In this document: one piece after another, positions 13,291 to 24,096 of the stretch | How the letters are laid out: each line of letters begins with the position of its first letter | How positions within the stretch are numbered: the stretch's first letter is position 1 | Source: Sporobolomyces roseus | Taxonomy: Eukaryota > Basidiomycota > Microbotryomycetes > Sporidiobolales > Sporidiobolaceae | Reading direction: 5' to 3' | DNA: 64,000 bases | Assembly (NCBI GenBank): GCA_016617785.1 | Contig: JADILM010000002.1 | Coordinates: 1,984,001 to 2,048,000, forward strand | Notes under the pieces: model-generated | Database searches by the model: none | Told to the model about the DNA's origin: nothing | The model's input: the letters and a program-made list of their open reading frames with translations, nothing else | Made by a program: the position numbers and the translations under genes

Positions 13291-14422
13291 CTATACATCT
13301 CGAGTCTCGTTCTTACGATCTACTACTACTTTGAATTCGCCTTCGTCGGTCTGGGACATAACTCCATTCGGCCTGAACTTAATCCCTTCCTTCATGATGT
13401 CCCATGCCCTGGTTGATTCCGCACCGAAAGTGATCCCTACCGTCTTCAGAAACGCAGGTAGGTAATCATCGAGAATCGATTTTGCTATTTCTGGTTGTGA
13501 TTCTCGAATCGGTCCTCTTGCGAGTTCAATCACCTTGAGTATTCCGTCGGGAAACCAGTACATTTGAGCCTTGACGGCTTCCCTATCCTCCGCGATGATT
13601 GAACGTTTGTCGCAGATCTGAAGTCCGACGAGTATGAGCATTCGATGATGGAAATCGGAATACCATGTCGTCTCCGAGAATTCCAACAACGTATCTTGAT
13701 GCAATTCGGTATGACCATTCTCGAGGTAGGCGAGGAAGCCTAAAGGGTCTGCTTCGATGAATTTCTGTTGATCGCGGTAGAGCATAGGGCTGTTGAGGAA
13801 GGGGCCGCAGTGGAGTTTGACCGAGAATGCGGTGCCGCGATATTGACAGAGAAGAGATTGGTTCTCCAGGCATGCCTGCCCCTCTTTTTCGAGGACCTTC
13901 GTGAGGACCTGAGCTCAGAGACCATCAACTTGGTTCGTTTCTCGACAGACGACAGCGAAAGTACTCACTTTGAACCCTCCTTCGATGTCTTTCTGTCCTA
14001 TATAAGGTATAGATTTGAGTCCTGAAGTTTCCATGAGTGTCTGGCACCAGGTCGTGATTGAATCGTTTCGTCCTCGAGTGGGTTGCGAACTCAGTTCGTT
14101 CATTTCCTCCCTCTCCCGCGGCTTCAACGCAGGCCACCTAAAATGACCGCCACATACACGCTTGTGTATAGACCAGATCTGCGAGCAGAGGGAATCCGAC
14201 GAGCAGGGAAGAAGGAGGGGCGAAAAAGGAGAAGTCGGCTCAGTCATTCTCGCTTCAAGGCAATGAAGATGCTCTCACGAGTTTCTGATGCTCCCTCGAG
14301 CAGAAGTACACCCAATCCACCCCTCCCTTTGCACAGCTTGAACAGCGAGTTGACGATTCTTTCCCACAAACAACACATTCTCCGAAAGCCGAGGGAGGAG
14401 CGGTAGAAGTCGAGGTGGACAT
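13291..14422 (-). CDS. MYND-type zinc finger protein, paralog A
   Basis: Three exons: 14422-14279 (48 codons), 14178-13969 (70 codons) and 13908-13291, total 323 residues, all phase 0. Exon 1 starts MSTSTSTAPPSAFGECVVCG and gives CxxC-x7-CxxC followed by YFCSREHQKL. Exon 2 opens IWSIHKRVCGG. Together they form a MYND finger (C-C-C-C-C-H-H-C, with His where MYND usually has its sixth Cys). The rest is a roughly 260-residue helical-looking domain I cannot name, with the repeated family landmarks ADPLGFLAYLE and TWYSDFHHRM. MYND fingers usually bind proline-rich peptides; the role here is unknown. The upstream DNA is shared with copies C and E. Confidence 0.82.
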
Positions 14423-14852
14423 ACTGAGAGCGATCGAGTGCGGTGAGGTTGAGACTGGGAGGAAAGAGGGTGAGCAGTGAGAAAGTGAAGCGAAAGAGGG
14501 AGAAAGAGAAAGAGGAGAAGAGAGAGAGGAAAAGTTGGCAATTCTTGCACCGCGGAAAGTCCGGTCGATTCAGAACCTGAACGACGACGAAGAAGTCGGA
14601 AGAACTTGCTAGAAGCCTCGCTCTCTGGGAAAGAAAAGAGAGGATGAAGGAAAATTTCTGAGTTTGCGATTCCATTCGCTACGAGATCCTCAAACCCCTT
14701 CTCTTCTCCACCCTTCCGCACCAGAGCATAAGTCGATACAAGGGCTCATTGAGTGTGTTCTTGGTGAGAGGTGATCGATAGTAAAGCGGTCGAGGTCTTG
14801 AAATGAGTAGGATGGGTTGAAGTACGAAAGAGAGGTCGAGGAGTTGTGTATC
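14423..14852 (-). repeat. 5' flanking block shared by MYND copies A, C and E (copy A)
   Basis: This upstream DNA of copy A reappears upstream of copy C (23347-23762) and, for its gene-proximal 250 bp, upstream of copy E (63600-63853). A 20-nt core (ccgcggaaagtccggtcgat at 14550-14569) is the same in copies A and C and reads in reverse complement before copy E. A distal stretch (about 14701-14770, starting ctcttctccacccttccg) is nearly identical to 23621-23690. It probably includes promoter and 5' UTR copied with the gene. Confidence 0.8.
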
Positions 14853-15070
14853 GAGACGAAGAGGCAGCGGGAGAGTCAAAGGTGAGGAGTAGAGGAGCTG
14901 CATAGATGGACGATGAAGATGATGAATCGAGATCGGCTGGTGCGAGACCGAGTCAGGTAGGAAAGCGATTTGAGTTTAAAGATTCTGGCTCATTTCATCC
15001 GACCTGTTCTCCACCATGAGAACTCTCACCGTTGACCACATCACAGCTACCCTATCTTTCCTGTCGCTTT

Positions 15071-16037
15071 TCATCTGCATGTCGACGCTCCAATTTGATT
15101 CAACATTGCGGGAAGGTGAGCAACGATACGTTTCGCCATGTTCGGATCGGACTTTTGGATGACGTTTCGGGCCAAATCCTGCACTTGCTTGACGGCATAA
15201 TCGACATACCCATTGAGCATAACCACAACGGATTGGTCGAGCTTCCCCTCGGCTGGCGGTTGATCGAAGGCGAAGATGAAGACTCCGATCAAGCAGAGCA
15301 TGCGATGCTGGTAATCGGAGTACCATTCGGCCTCTGGATTTTATTCGACTTTCGGGCAGTGAAGGCAATGAGTGTATGCGAGGAAACCGAGGGGATCTGA
15401 GGCGATCAGTTGGTGGTAAGCGACGAATCCTAGTCCACGGTGCGCCGGATCGTTGAGAGCGTATTTGATTCTGAACGCGTTATAGCGATAGTTGCAGAGC
15501 AACATGTAAGCCGAGAGGTGAGGGTCATCATGTAGAACCATGAGCTTTTCAACGAAATCCTATAAAAGTTCAAGCGATGTCAATCGACATCGTGTCGTCG
15601 TTGATCAGGCGGATCGAACATCCACGTACCTTTTGTCCTTCCATCGTTTCATGAGATTGGTTCAACCAAGTATTGGTTCTCCCGTGACGATCTCGAAATG
15701 GTTTTGGACTCAATTCGAGTATCTCGTCCTTTTCTTTCAAATTGAGGACCGGCCAATGAAAGGGACTTCCACACACTCGTTTATGCACGTTCCAGATCTA
15801 CATGAAGTGATTGTGGAGGAGGTGGTGGAAAGGGGAGAAGCGAAAGCGAGGGAGTCAGATCAAACATTCGAAATTTAGCTGAAATTGAAAAGCAGTACTC
15901 ACGGCTCTCTGATGCTCCTTTGAGCAGAAGAACATCCAATCCACACCACCCTGAGCGCATTTCGAGCACCGCGTTGCAGGTTCTTGCCCACAAACGACAC
16001 ATTCTCCTAAAGGTACGTTCGAGTTTGAGGTTGACAT
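15071..16037 (-). pseudogene. MYND-type zinc finger protein, paralog B, interrupted by a nonsense codon
   Basis: Same three-exon plan as copy A: 16037-15903 (45 codons), 15797-15630 (56 codons) and 15559-15071. Exon 1 has GECVVCGQEPATRCSKC and FFCSKEHQRA; exon 2 opens IWNVHKRVCGS. In exon 3 an in-frame TAA at 15343-15341 follows CLHCPKVE. The same frame then continues for another 89 codons with clear family sequence (EAEWYSDYQHRM, compare TWYSDFHHRM in A) to a TGA at 15071-15073. No intron can remove the stop. Either the gene is a recent pseudogene or it makes a 173-residue product with the finger and half of the second domain. Exon 2 is also 14 codons shorter than in A. Confidence 0.8.
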
Positions 16038-16812
16038 TGGCGAGATTCTGCGTGAGGCCGAGTAAGTTCCTGACAGTCGAGTTCGGAATTGATAGCGAGT
16101 AGCGGGAGGATGCGAAAGGACTGGAAAGGAGGAGTTGAGCGAAAGAAGCGAGGCGGAGGAGGGAACAAGAGCTGGTTTCGCTCGATAGATCAGCTTCTCT
16201 ATACTCAGAGAATGTATAGTGAGCTCGATAACACTTACAAAGGTAGTCCCGCGTCCTGCTGTTGCGATTCCAGTCGAGTAGAGGAGAGTTTGTCAAGGAA
16301 GTAATCGAATCTTTTCTTGAAGTTGGAGGTTGAGAAGTACTATTGGCGGGTTCTCTTGACGTCTTTGAGCTGTTCTGAGCTAGTTCTAGCTGGATTCGAA
16401 TGTCGTGTGAATGGTGAAGAATCAACTTTGTCGTTTCATCTCTTTTTCAAGCACAAGCTCTTCGCACTACTGCTTTTTGGTCCTCAAGGGCTTCATGAAG
16501 GGATCAGGGTCACTGACTGGCTACTGAGATTTGCGGACGGTGAAAATAATTTCCGCCCGTCCAAATCTCGACTTGAGATTTCGCAAGGTTTCGTTCACTT
16601 CGAATCTTCCTCGCTGACCTCTGAACGAGCAGAGCCCATCCTCTCAGAGATCACTTCAACTTTCTCAAAGATCAGGCAAAAGAAAAGGAATAGCGTTTAG
16701 ATTAGGGATAGTATTTCGATCATTTCGTTTCGGCGAACGGTGATAACAAGCTTGATAATTCCTCTGTTTCTCCCCTCCCTCTGTTCTGTTCAAGCGTTTC
16801 ATTCCAATGACT
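16038..16812. other. Region between MYND copy B and the F-box gene
   Basis: About 775 bp containing the copy B upstream region, the dispersed repeat at 16366-16440 and the F-box 3' UTR. A plus-strand open frame at 16317-16700 runs through the repeat and has no recognisable domain. No other gene seen. Confidence 0.4.
16366..16440 (+). repeat. Dispersed 70-bp repeat, copy 1
   Basis: Starts near tctgagctagttctagctgg and contains ggattcgaatgtcgtgtgaa. It matches 26481-26560 at about 90 percent by eye, and a shorter, more diverged copy lies on the opposite strand at 61660-61715. No coding potential is shared between the copies. Confidence 0.7.
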
Positions 16813-19673
16813 TCACCTCCTTCCACTCTTCTTCTTCTTCTTTGGCTTCATGTCGGTCGAGAGATCGTAAAGAACGAGAGTCGGATCCAAAGCTTTTCCT
16901 CCTTTGTGTGCTCGATCGCTTTCAATCTTGATCTTTGAAATCTGCGCAATCTCGTAGAAAGATCCATGAGTCGAATCTAACAGAAGAAGAGAGTGAGAAA
17001 GACTGAAGGCTTACAATCTTCTTCCAATCTTTCTCTTTCTTGCTCCTTCCTCTCCTCACTCCCGGAGCGTTCTCCCATTGTAGAGCCATTCCTTTCATCA
17101 TCTCATCGACATCGGATACTTCCGCACTGGTCTCGTCTAACCCACCCATCTCGAGTAGATCCGAAACAGCAGCTGCAACTTCGAGAGGTAAAGCGAATCG
17201 ATTCTTTGGTTTCGGATCTTTGAGTTTGAGGATCAAAGCGAGACCTGAATGTTGTTCATGTTGATGGTTGATCAAGTCGGGAAGAGATCCAAAGAAGACT
17301 TGGTGTTCCTCTGTCGTAGTTTGACAGCCTGGAATATCGCAACAGAGGAAAGAAGAAACGAGGTTGAACCAATCATCGTTGTAACCTTCTGCCGAGGTGT
17401 AAGCGTCTGCGTCGGGGTCGAGTTCTTCATCTTCATCGAGGTCGAGCGTGCGTTGAAGAATGAGCAAGATAGCGTTCAATCGAGTATCGACTTGCCATTC
17501 TTCGAGTTCTTCGAAGATCTCATCGACCACTTCTCGTAACTTCGATTTCGGGATCTTTGAATAGGCTGTATCATTGTGTAGGAGAGATTGAATCGTCGAG
17601 AAGGAACAGAAATCGGCAAAGAGTGGCCAGAAAGTTTCGTCGTCTCGAAGTTTGTCGTAGATAGTGATTCGAACGTCTTCGATTCGAGCTAGGAGTCGAT
17701 CATGTTCAGCTTCTTTCTTCTTGAGGTCTCGACAGTGATCGATCAATTTGAGGATCTGAGGTTTGAGTTTCTCCCAAGCTAAAGAGAAAACTCGGGCAAA
17801 GAATCAGCTCGACTCTACTTGCTTTCCCGTTCTTCTCTTTACCTTTGTCATCGATCTCAGATGATCCCTTCGTGACTAGTGCGCTCTTTGCGAAAGCAGG
17901 GCAGAAGCTATTTGATCGAGAGGAGATCAGTCGATAGTCTTTGACCCTTTGATCGGACATTGAGAGGCAGACTCACTCGTCTTGAGAGTAACCATCGATA
18001 TCGAGCACACGAGATTCGATACTGTCGATACATACTCGTCGGTCAGTGCAGAGTCCAGAGAGGGTGATGGAAAGACAAGGTGAGACTGACGCTTGACGTC
18101 TAGCGTTCGCAGCCTCTTTCTTCTCCATTTCGACGACTTGCTTCTTCTCCTTCATCCACTCCCAGAGCGCTTTCCCTTCCTGTGTCAACCCTCAACCCAC
18201 CCTATCAGCTCACTTGTAGCTTCCTTCGATGAGTCTCAAAGCGATGGCTCACCTTTTCAATCTCCTTGATCGCCTCTTTCCTCTTCTCGACGTATTTCAT
18301 CACCCTCTTGCCACTCCCTTCTCTCCTCACTTTCTCGTTGTACTCGGGTACGTAAAGCTTCTTTCTCTTCCTTCCGTCTTCTCCCGGTTCGCCTGAGATC
18401 ACTTTCCATAATTCGATTTCGCTGTCGTCGCTGTCCTTCTTTTCGCGAGCGTCGAGCTCGGAGGCTTCTTCGAGGAGATGAGATTCGAGTACCCAACCTA
18501 GGAGAGAGAGAGAGGAGTTAAGGGAATTCAATGAGTAGAGATGGGGGAGCAGAGAGAGAAGGGGTGCTCACGAGTTTTCGTGTGATTCCCAGATGCGCTG
18601 ACTAAGAGTACGAGAGAGTACAAGAATGATCGTTCAGGTAGTCAGGCTAGTGAGACGAGACAGAGTGTGATTGATCGAAAGGAGCTTACGGAAAGTTGGA
18701 ATACAACCCTCGATCGCTTGATGCATTACTTCAGGATAGATACTCGACACCTTCGACGTGTTGACTAGTCTATGATGAGCGGTCAAGATAGCCTATCAGT
18801 AGAAGTCGGGAGGAAGAGGGAGAGAGAGGAGAGAAACGAACTGTTCTTTACGACAACCTCGACAAATTACGATCCTCAAAAACGGATCACCTTCCCCTCC
18901 ATCCTTCTCACAGAACTATGCTCATGATCTTACATCATCAGCTACCAATTGAGGAGCGTATGAATCGAGACATATGAGCGTACCTGACAAGTCTTGCCAT
19001 ACAACAATTTCGCAAGTTGTTTCTCTTTCATTCCCGTCATTTCTGGCAATCCTTCAACTCCCTGCCTAGCTGCCTTCCAAATACGTTTCATAGGTTTCTT
19101 CTTCGATTTGAGGAGTTTGTGGAAACGATTCGACATTGATAAGAGATAGTAAAGTTGTTCGTGAGGGACCTCAGAGAAGATCTGCCAATCCCTCTGTCAT
19201 TGTCAGTGTCGATTGCATACGAAGATGAAGAGCTGAGAAAGAGCTCACCTGAGCGAGAATCTCGTTAGGCAAGTTGTCGAATGGAGAAGGACCTTTGATC
19301 TTTTCTACTTTCTTCTTCCTCTCTCCTCCTCCTACAGCTTTCTTTTTCTTCCTAGCCTTACTCGATCCGGTAGAGAGTGAGAAGTAACCTGAATGATCTT
19401 GATCTGGATCACTAGCGAGTTGATCAATCTCACTAGAGTCTTCCTCCTCTTGAACTGCTTTCTTGCCTGTGGATCGCAAACTGCTCGATCAGCCTCATCA
19501 CAGAAAGGTATAGATGTAGACTCACCTTTACCCTTGCTCCTCTTCCTCTCCCCTTTGAGTTTGTTCTTTCCTTGTTGTTTGAAATCCTTTTCGAGTTCGT
19601 AGAATACATCAGGAGCAGTGTAACAAGGTCCACTGGCTTGAGTACGCGTCTTCTTGCGAGGTGGTGAGCTCAT
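16813..19673 (-). CDS. F-box domain protein, basidiomycete-type
   Basis: Begins MSSPPRKKTRTQASGP (ATG 19673) with a basic, Lys-rich N-terminal region. An F-box follows at about 19290-19240 (SPFDNLPNEILAQI) and 19140-18960 (SNRFHKLLKSKKK). F-box proteins recruit targets to SCF ubiquitin ligases through Skp1. The middle is charged and coiled-coil-like (EGKALWEWMKEKKQVVEMEK, about 18190-18110). Near 17360-17270 is a CDIPGCQ..HQHEQHSG stretch that looks like a C2H2 finger. The final exon, after the donor following DWKKI, ends in a Lys-rich tail (MKPKKKKSGRR) with TGA at 16813-16815. Substrate unknown; exon borders approximate. Confidence 0.82.
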
Positions 19674-19815
19674 TTTGAGAGTAAAGTGACAAAGTGAGAG
19701 GAAGGAAAGAGAAGAGACGAGATGTCAAAAATTGGGAAACAAAGGTCGCAAATCTCAACTAACGAATCTTGTCCTCTCTTGTTCTGCTACGCACAATCGT
19801 ACAGCGAGTATGAAT

Positions 19816-21803
19816 CTACGCTGATTCATAGAGAGGCGCTGCTTCGAATTTCCTCCCTCGCTTCCTCAGTCTCTCCATCCTCCTCGTCGAGTCAAAACCC
19901 GACTCTCTTCTTCCCTCTTTCCCCTTTCCCCCCTCTCGGTCTATCCCCTCTCTCGTCTCAGTCTTTGTCTTCGATCTCTCCCTCGACACCTTACAATAAC
20001 CCTCAAAAATCTCCTCGACTCTTTCGAGCGTGATGTCGTTGTCGAGGTCTCTCATTCCTTCGATCCTTTCGACGTCGAGAGTAAAAGAGAGAAAGAGTTG
20101 GGTGTAGTCGAAGGAGTTGAGGGAGGGTGGGTTTCGATAGTCGAGCGGGAATGGGCGGTTGAGCTGGAGAGGGAAAGAGAGGGAATCAGTGAGGATTAGG
20201 AGAGGAGGAAAGGGAGAAGAGCATACACGAATCAAAGCGAGATATGCCCATGCTCTCGCTGCGTCGGGTGAAAAGTGTACACCTCCACCTAGCAAGAGAG
20301 TCGAGAGGTTCCATTCGAGTACTGATTTGATGCATTCCCCGAAATCCTCAAGGGATAAATTCCATTCCTGTACTGTCCGTCCCCGCAATCAGCTCAGTCT
20401 TCACCGCATAGTATAGAGAGGTCGAATGCGTGCCTTACATGGATTCCCAGCTACTCCATCCACTCCACATTGAACGACCAGTGAATCTGGTCCAAAACTC
20501 TCTTGAACCCGCTCAACGATCTCCCAGGCCCTCCTCAACCCCTCTCCGCCCAGCCCACTCTCCAGCGCAAGATTCAACGCATGTCCTCTTCCTGGAGCTT
20601 TCGAATTTGTAGGACCTGAATCCGAGAGCGCTCCAGTCGAGGGGTAGAAGAGAGGTGCGTGGAGATGTAGGGAGAGAGTGAGGATTTGTGGCGTCGTGAA
20701 GAGAGCTGGTTCGACTCCATCTCCGTGATGCAGGTCGAGATCGAGAACGACCTGACTTTCGAGAGTCTTTTGAGAGGTTTCGAAGGAGGGGAAGAAGGGG
20801 ATTCAACTGATTCGATCGAAGGAGGTGGAAGGGGTTTCTTCCGTAGCTCCATGATAGGCAATACTATATCGTCGATATAATAGAACCCTTCCGCTTCCCC
20901 TCTCAAAGCGTGTTGCCTTCCTCCAATCCACGAGATCGCGATGTCTGTCTTTCCATGTCGGAGTTCTCGGGCTGCTATGATTGTTGCACCGGCTCGGAGA
21001 GTAGGGTCCCGAGTCAGAGAGGGGACGAGGAATAGTCGTTTAATAGGGAGGACGAGATTTGCGTCGTATCGAAGGTCGAGAGAAGGGAGAAGGGGCAGAG
21101 GAGGAGGAGGAAGGGTCGGAGTCTGATTCAGAGCTTGAAGATGTACCTATTAGGCTATCTGAGAGTGTAAGAACGTTCTGTCAGCTTGAGGGAAGGGAGA
21201 GTTAGAGAGTGAAGAGTGAACTTACCGATAATTCCTCATCGTGAAAAGCAAATAGTTCGGCCCTTGAAGCTTCGATGGGTTCCAGTACTCCAGCTCTCTG
21301 TTCCTCTCCATTCAGTAATCCGTTCTGTTGTGTCGTCGGTGAGTAAATCGAAGGTTGAGATGAGATTGTGAGCGAGTGAAGCATGACCGATGTTCGAGGG
21401 TAGTTGTTCTGCTACGCGTAGCATGTCCTTTGCGTGGATGAAGCCGACCCTACGAGCGGTCAATCTAGGTTGGATTATAGTGAGTGAAGAGAGGAGTTGT
21501 TTCTTGAGTCGTGACGTTTGAGTCGCTGAATCCTCGATCGACGGTCGAGGGGGCCGTAGAACTAGCTCCCATAGATGTTCATGATCTGCTTGAGCTGAGT
21601 TCCGGCGGTATCTGAGAATTGGGTGAAGCGTAGGAAACGAAGGTTCGTTCTCATCTTTCTTTCGAGATTCACTCTCTTCACATTCTGTCCGAGACCGCGA
21701 AGTCCTGCTCAGGGCTTCTATAAGAAAGCGCTGTTTGTAGCTGGGCTCGGTTTCAGCTCTCTTACCACTGTCTCTTGCTTCCCCATCCAGTTCTCCCCCT
21801 CAT
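19816..21803 (-). CDS. Class I histone deacetylase-like protein (HOS1/HDAC8 type), altered active site
   Basis: Homologous to Zn-dependent lysine deacetylases. Landmarks in order: RVGFIHAKDM and LPSNIGHASLAHNLI (21450-21350), FAFHDEELS (21250-21227), WIGGRQHALRGEAEGFYYID (about 20940-20870), VVLDLDLHHGDGV (about 20750-20710), VVQCGVDGVAGNP (about 20480-20440), LLLGGGVHFSPDAARAW (about 20310-20260). The Zn ligands DLH and the Asp of GVDG are kept. The HH pair of GGWHHA is QH here, and the catalytic Tyr of GGGGY is His. The frame also shifts between LISTFDLLT and AGVLEPIEAS (about 21290-21345) with no usable GT-AG pair. The start at 21803 needs a 61-nt first intron and is tentative. It could be a pseudoenzyme or a decaying gene. 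Confidence 0.72.
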
Positions 21804-22221
21804 CTGCTCGTGTCAGACTCGTTTCTGAACGCTAGTGACTGAAACGATAGCGGTTAAGCTCGCAAGGGAGTTATGCGGTGACAACGAAAGGCTGGAGTAC
21901 CGAGTCTTCACTCAAACAGTCTCTCGGGATTTGTCGAGTTTACACCTTGAGGCTGCTCGCTTCGCTGACCGATCCCTTTCTGACGTTCCGCTTTACTACT
22001 TCTGTGTTAAACAGCGGTGAAACAAAGTAGCTTGATGCTTTCGACAGTCTGCTGTCGTCGTCCGAAGACCTTTCCATGCTTCGCAAAGTCAGACTCGCTT
22101 GTGCTGATCTTCGTCTCTTCAAAGCGCAAGCGAAGGTCCTCCCTTGTAGGTGATAGCAACCTCAGACTTCCACTTCCCACACGGAGATAGACAAAATACA
22201 ACATGAACAAGGGATAAAGGT
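21804..22221. other. Region between HDAC-like gene and MYND copy C
   Basis: About 420 bp. A plus-strand open frame at 21835-22020 has no domain and no coding-like neighbours. I see nothing else here apart from the expected 3' UTR of copy C and the promoter of the HDAC-like gene. Confidence 0.4.
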
Positions 22222-23346
22222 CTACTTCGCTTCGACTCTAAAATCACCCGCTGCACCTCGCTGTACCGTAATACCGCCAGCGACTAAATCGCTACTCTCG
22301 TTCCAAGGCAAATCGTTCCCGTCACCCTGGGGAAGTAGAGCTATTCCGAACTCCTCCAAAACTTTCGGAAGAAACACTCGCATAATATCGAGCGCGATCG
22401 AAGGAGCCTGACTAAAGATGGATCCTCTAGCGAGATCGCTGAGTTTGTTGAGGGCGTACATGAGATAGACGTGGCCATCCGCGAGTCCATCTTTGTCGAG
22501 AGCTTTGACTGAGCGCTGACAGGCGTTGATAATCGAGACAAAGATGAACGTTCGGTGCTGAAACTCCGAGCACCATGATGAATCACAGTACTCGAAAGTA
22601 TTGACTTGTGGAACATGGGCTCGTTCGAGGTAGGCGACGAAGCCGAAGGGATCCAGCTGAGCGAGTCGACGTCGATCGGTGTAGGTCATTCCGTCGAGAT
22701 AGGGCTCGGAGAACGTCTTGATACTGAATGCGGTAGCGCGATGTTCATGCAGCTCCTCTTGATCCTGAACAAACGACTGTCCTGCCTTCTCCAGCATAGT
22801 ATCGACGGCCATCTTTACTCACGAGCCAATTTAGTTGTACTCGCAAAACGTCCAGTGCGAAAACAGTGCTTACCCTGAACAGCTTCTGTTCTCCACCCAT
22901 CGCCCTTACTCCAAAAGAGAACCCTGCACATTCTTTCATCGCCAAAGCCCTCAAATCGGCCAACCAAGTTGTCAATCCTTCGTCTCCTCGATACGTTTTC
23001 GTGCTCAACTCAATCATTTCGTCTCGTTCCTTGATTTTGAGAGCTGGCCATTTGAAGGATCCTCCACAGACTCGCTTGTGTACACTCCAAATCTGCATGC
23101 ATTGACGAAACCAAGAGGGGAAGAGGGAGGGGAAGAGGGAGGGGAAGAAAAAGAAGCTAATCAGCTCCGGCCCGCTCGAGAGTATGATGAAGATGCACTC
23201 ACGAGCTGCTGGTGATACTTCGAGCAGAAGAACATCCAATCCACTCCTCCCCTCGCACAGCTTGAACAACGAGTTGACGATTCTTTCCCACAAACAACAC
23301 ATTCTCCTAAAGCCGAGTGAGAGGTGGCAGAAAATGAGGAGGACAT
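22222..23346 (-). CDS. MYND-type zinc finger protein, paralog C
   Basis: Three phase-0 exons: 23346-23203 (48 codons), 23092-22874 (73 codons) and 22812-22222, total 317 residues with no internal stop. Exon 1 has ALGECVVCGKESSTRCSSC and FFCSKYHQQL; exon 2 opens IWSVHKRVCGGSFKWPALK. The finger is cut by intron 1 at the same codon as in copies A and D. Exon 3 keeps the family landmarks LDPFGFVAYLERAH and SSWCSEFQHRTF and ends AGDFRVEAK, like GEFKVVV in copy A. Finger residues are complete, so it should be functional. The partner and role are unknown. Confidence 0.82.
23112..23148. repeat. Short tandem repeat in intron 1 of MYND copy C
   Basis: About three units of a 12-nt G/A-rich sequence (gggaagagggag) in the first intron of copy C. 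The other copies lack it, so it is a recent simple-repeat expansion. Confidence 0.75.
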
Positions 23347-23762
23347 GTTGAGAGTAGTCGAATGTAGTGAGAATGAGTTTGAGTTGAAGAAGCGAGACTG
23401 AAGTCGGAAAGTGAAGAGAAGGAGAGAGAAAGGAGAGGAGGAAAGGAAAGTGAAAGTTGGCGATTCTCGCGCCGCGGAAAGTCCGGTCGATCCAAAGCCG
23501 AACGACAACGGCAATCTCTAGAGTAGTGAATGAACAGCCGAGCTCTCTGCGAAAGAACGGGGAAAGAGAAGCAAAACTCAGTTTGCGATTCCATTCTCTA
23601 CGACTTCCTCGAATGTCCTATCTTCTCCACCCTTCCGAACCAGAGCATAAGTCGATACAAGAGCTCATTGAGTGTGTTCTTGGTGAGAGCTGGTTGGGAG
23701 TAAAGCGGTCGAGGTGTTGAAATTGGTCGGGTGGGTCGAAGTGCGAAACAGAGGTCGAGGGG
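23347..23762 (-). repeat. 5' flanking block shared by MYND copies A, C and E (copy C)
   Basis: Matches 14423-14852 upstream of copy A over its whole length with small gaps. It carries the same 20-nt core (23472-23491) and the same distal block (23621-23690). Similarity fades near 23762, where the A side also diverges at about 14852. This suggests that gene and promoter were copied as one segment. Confidence 0.8.
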
Positions 23763-24096
23763 AAAGCAGAGGAGTGTTTCGAGGTGTAGAGAAGCTGCTC
23801 GCAGCATACAGAGTAAGTCAACCGATAAAATAAAGGTACAAGAGTGCTGAGCAGAGTTAAGCGGTTTCGAGCGCTCGATTGAGCGGTTTCGACATTTCTG
23901 AAGAGAGACTATGAAGATCAGCTTCGTTAACCGCGCTATTGATGGGAGAGAGATTGTCGAGACGCGAGCGACTGACCCAACATATGGTCTGGAAGACCGA
24001 AGCGAAAGTCGATTGAAGGTCATGAAAGTCGAGCGCTCGAAATTCTTCGACGAGAGCTTCGAATCCTTACTCGTCTACCGTACACGAAGTGTTGGC

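Noticed and set aside
15301..15345. Stop codon read-through or a mini-intron rescuing MYND copy B
   Set aside because: No GT-AG pair spans the TAA without deleting conserved residues, and no read-through context is evident.
16317..16700. 127-codon plus-strand frame upstream of MYND copy B
   Set aside because: It runs through the dispersed repeat and the second repeat copy does not keep the frame.
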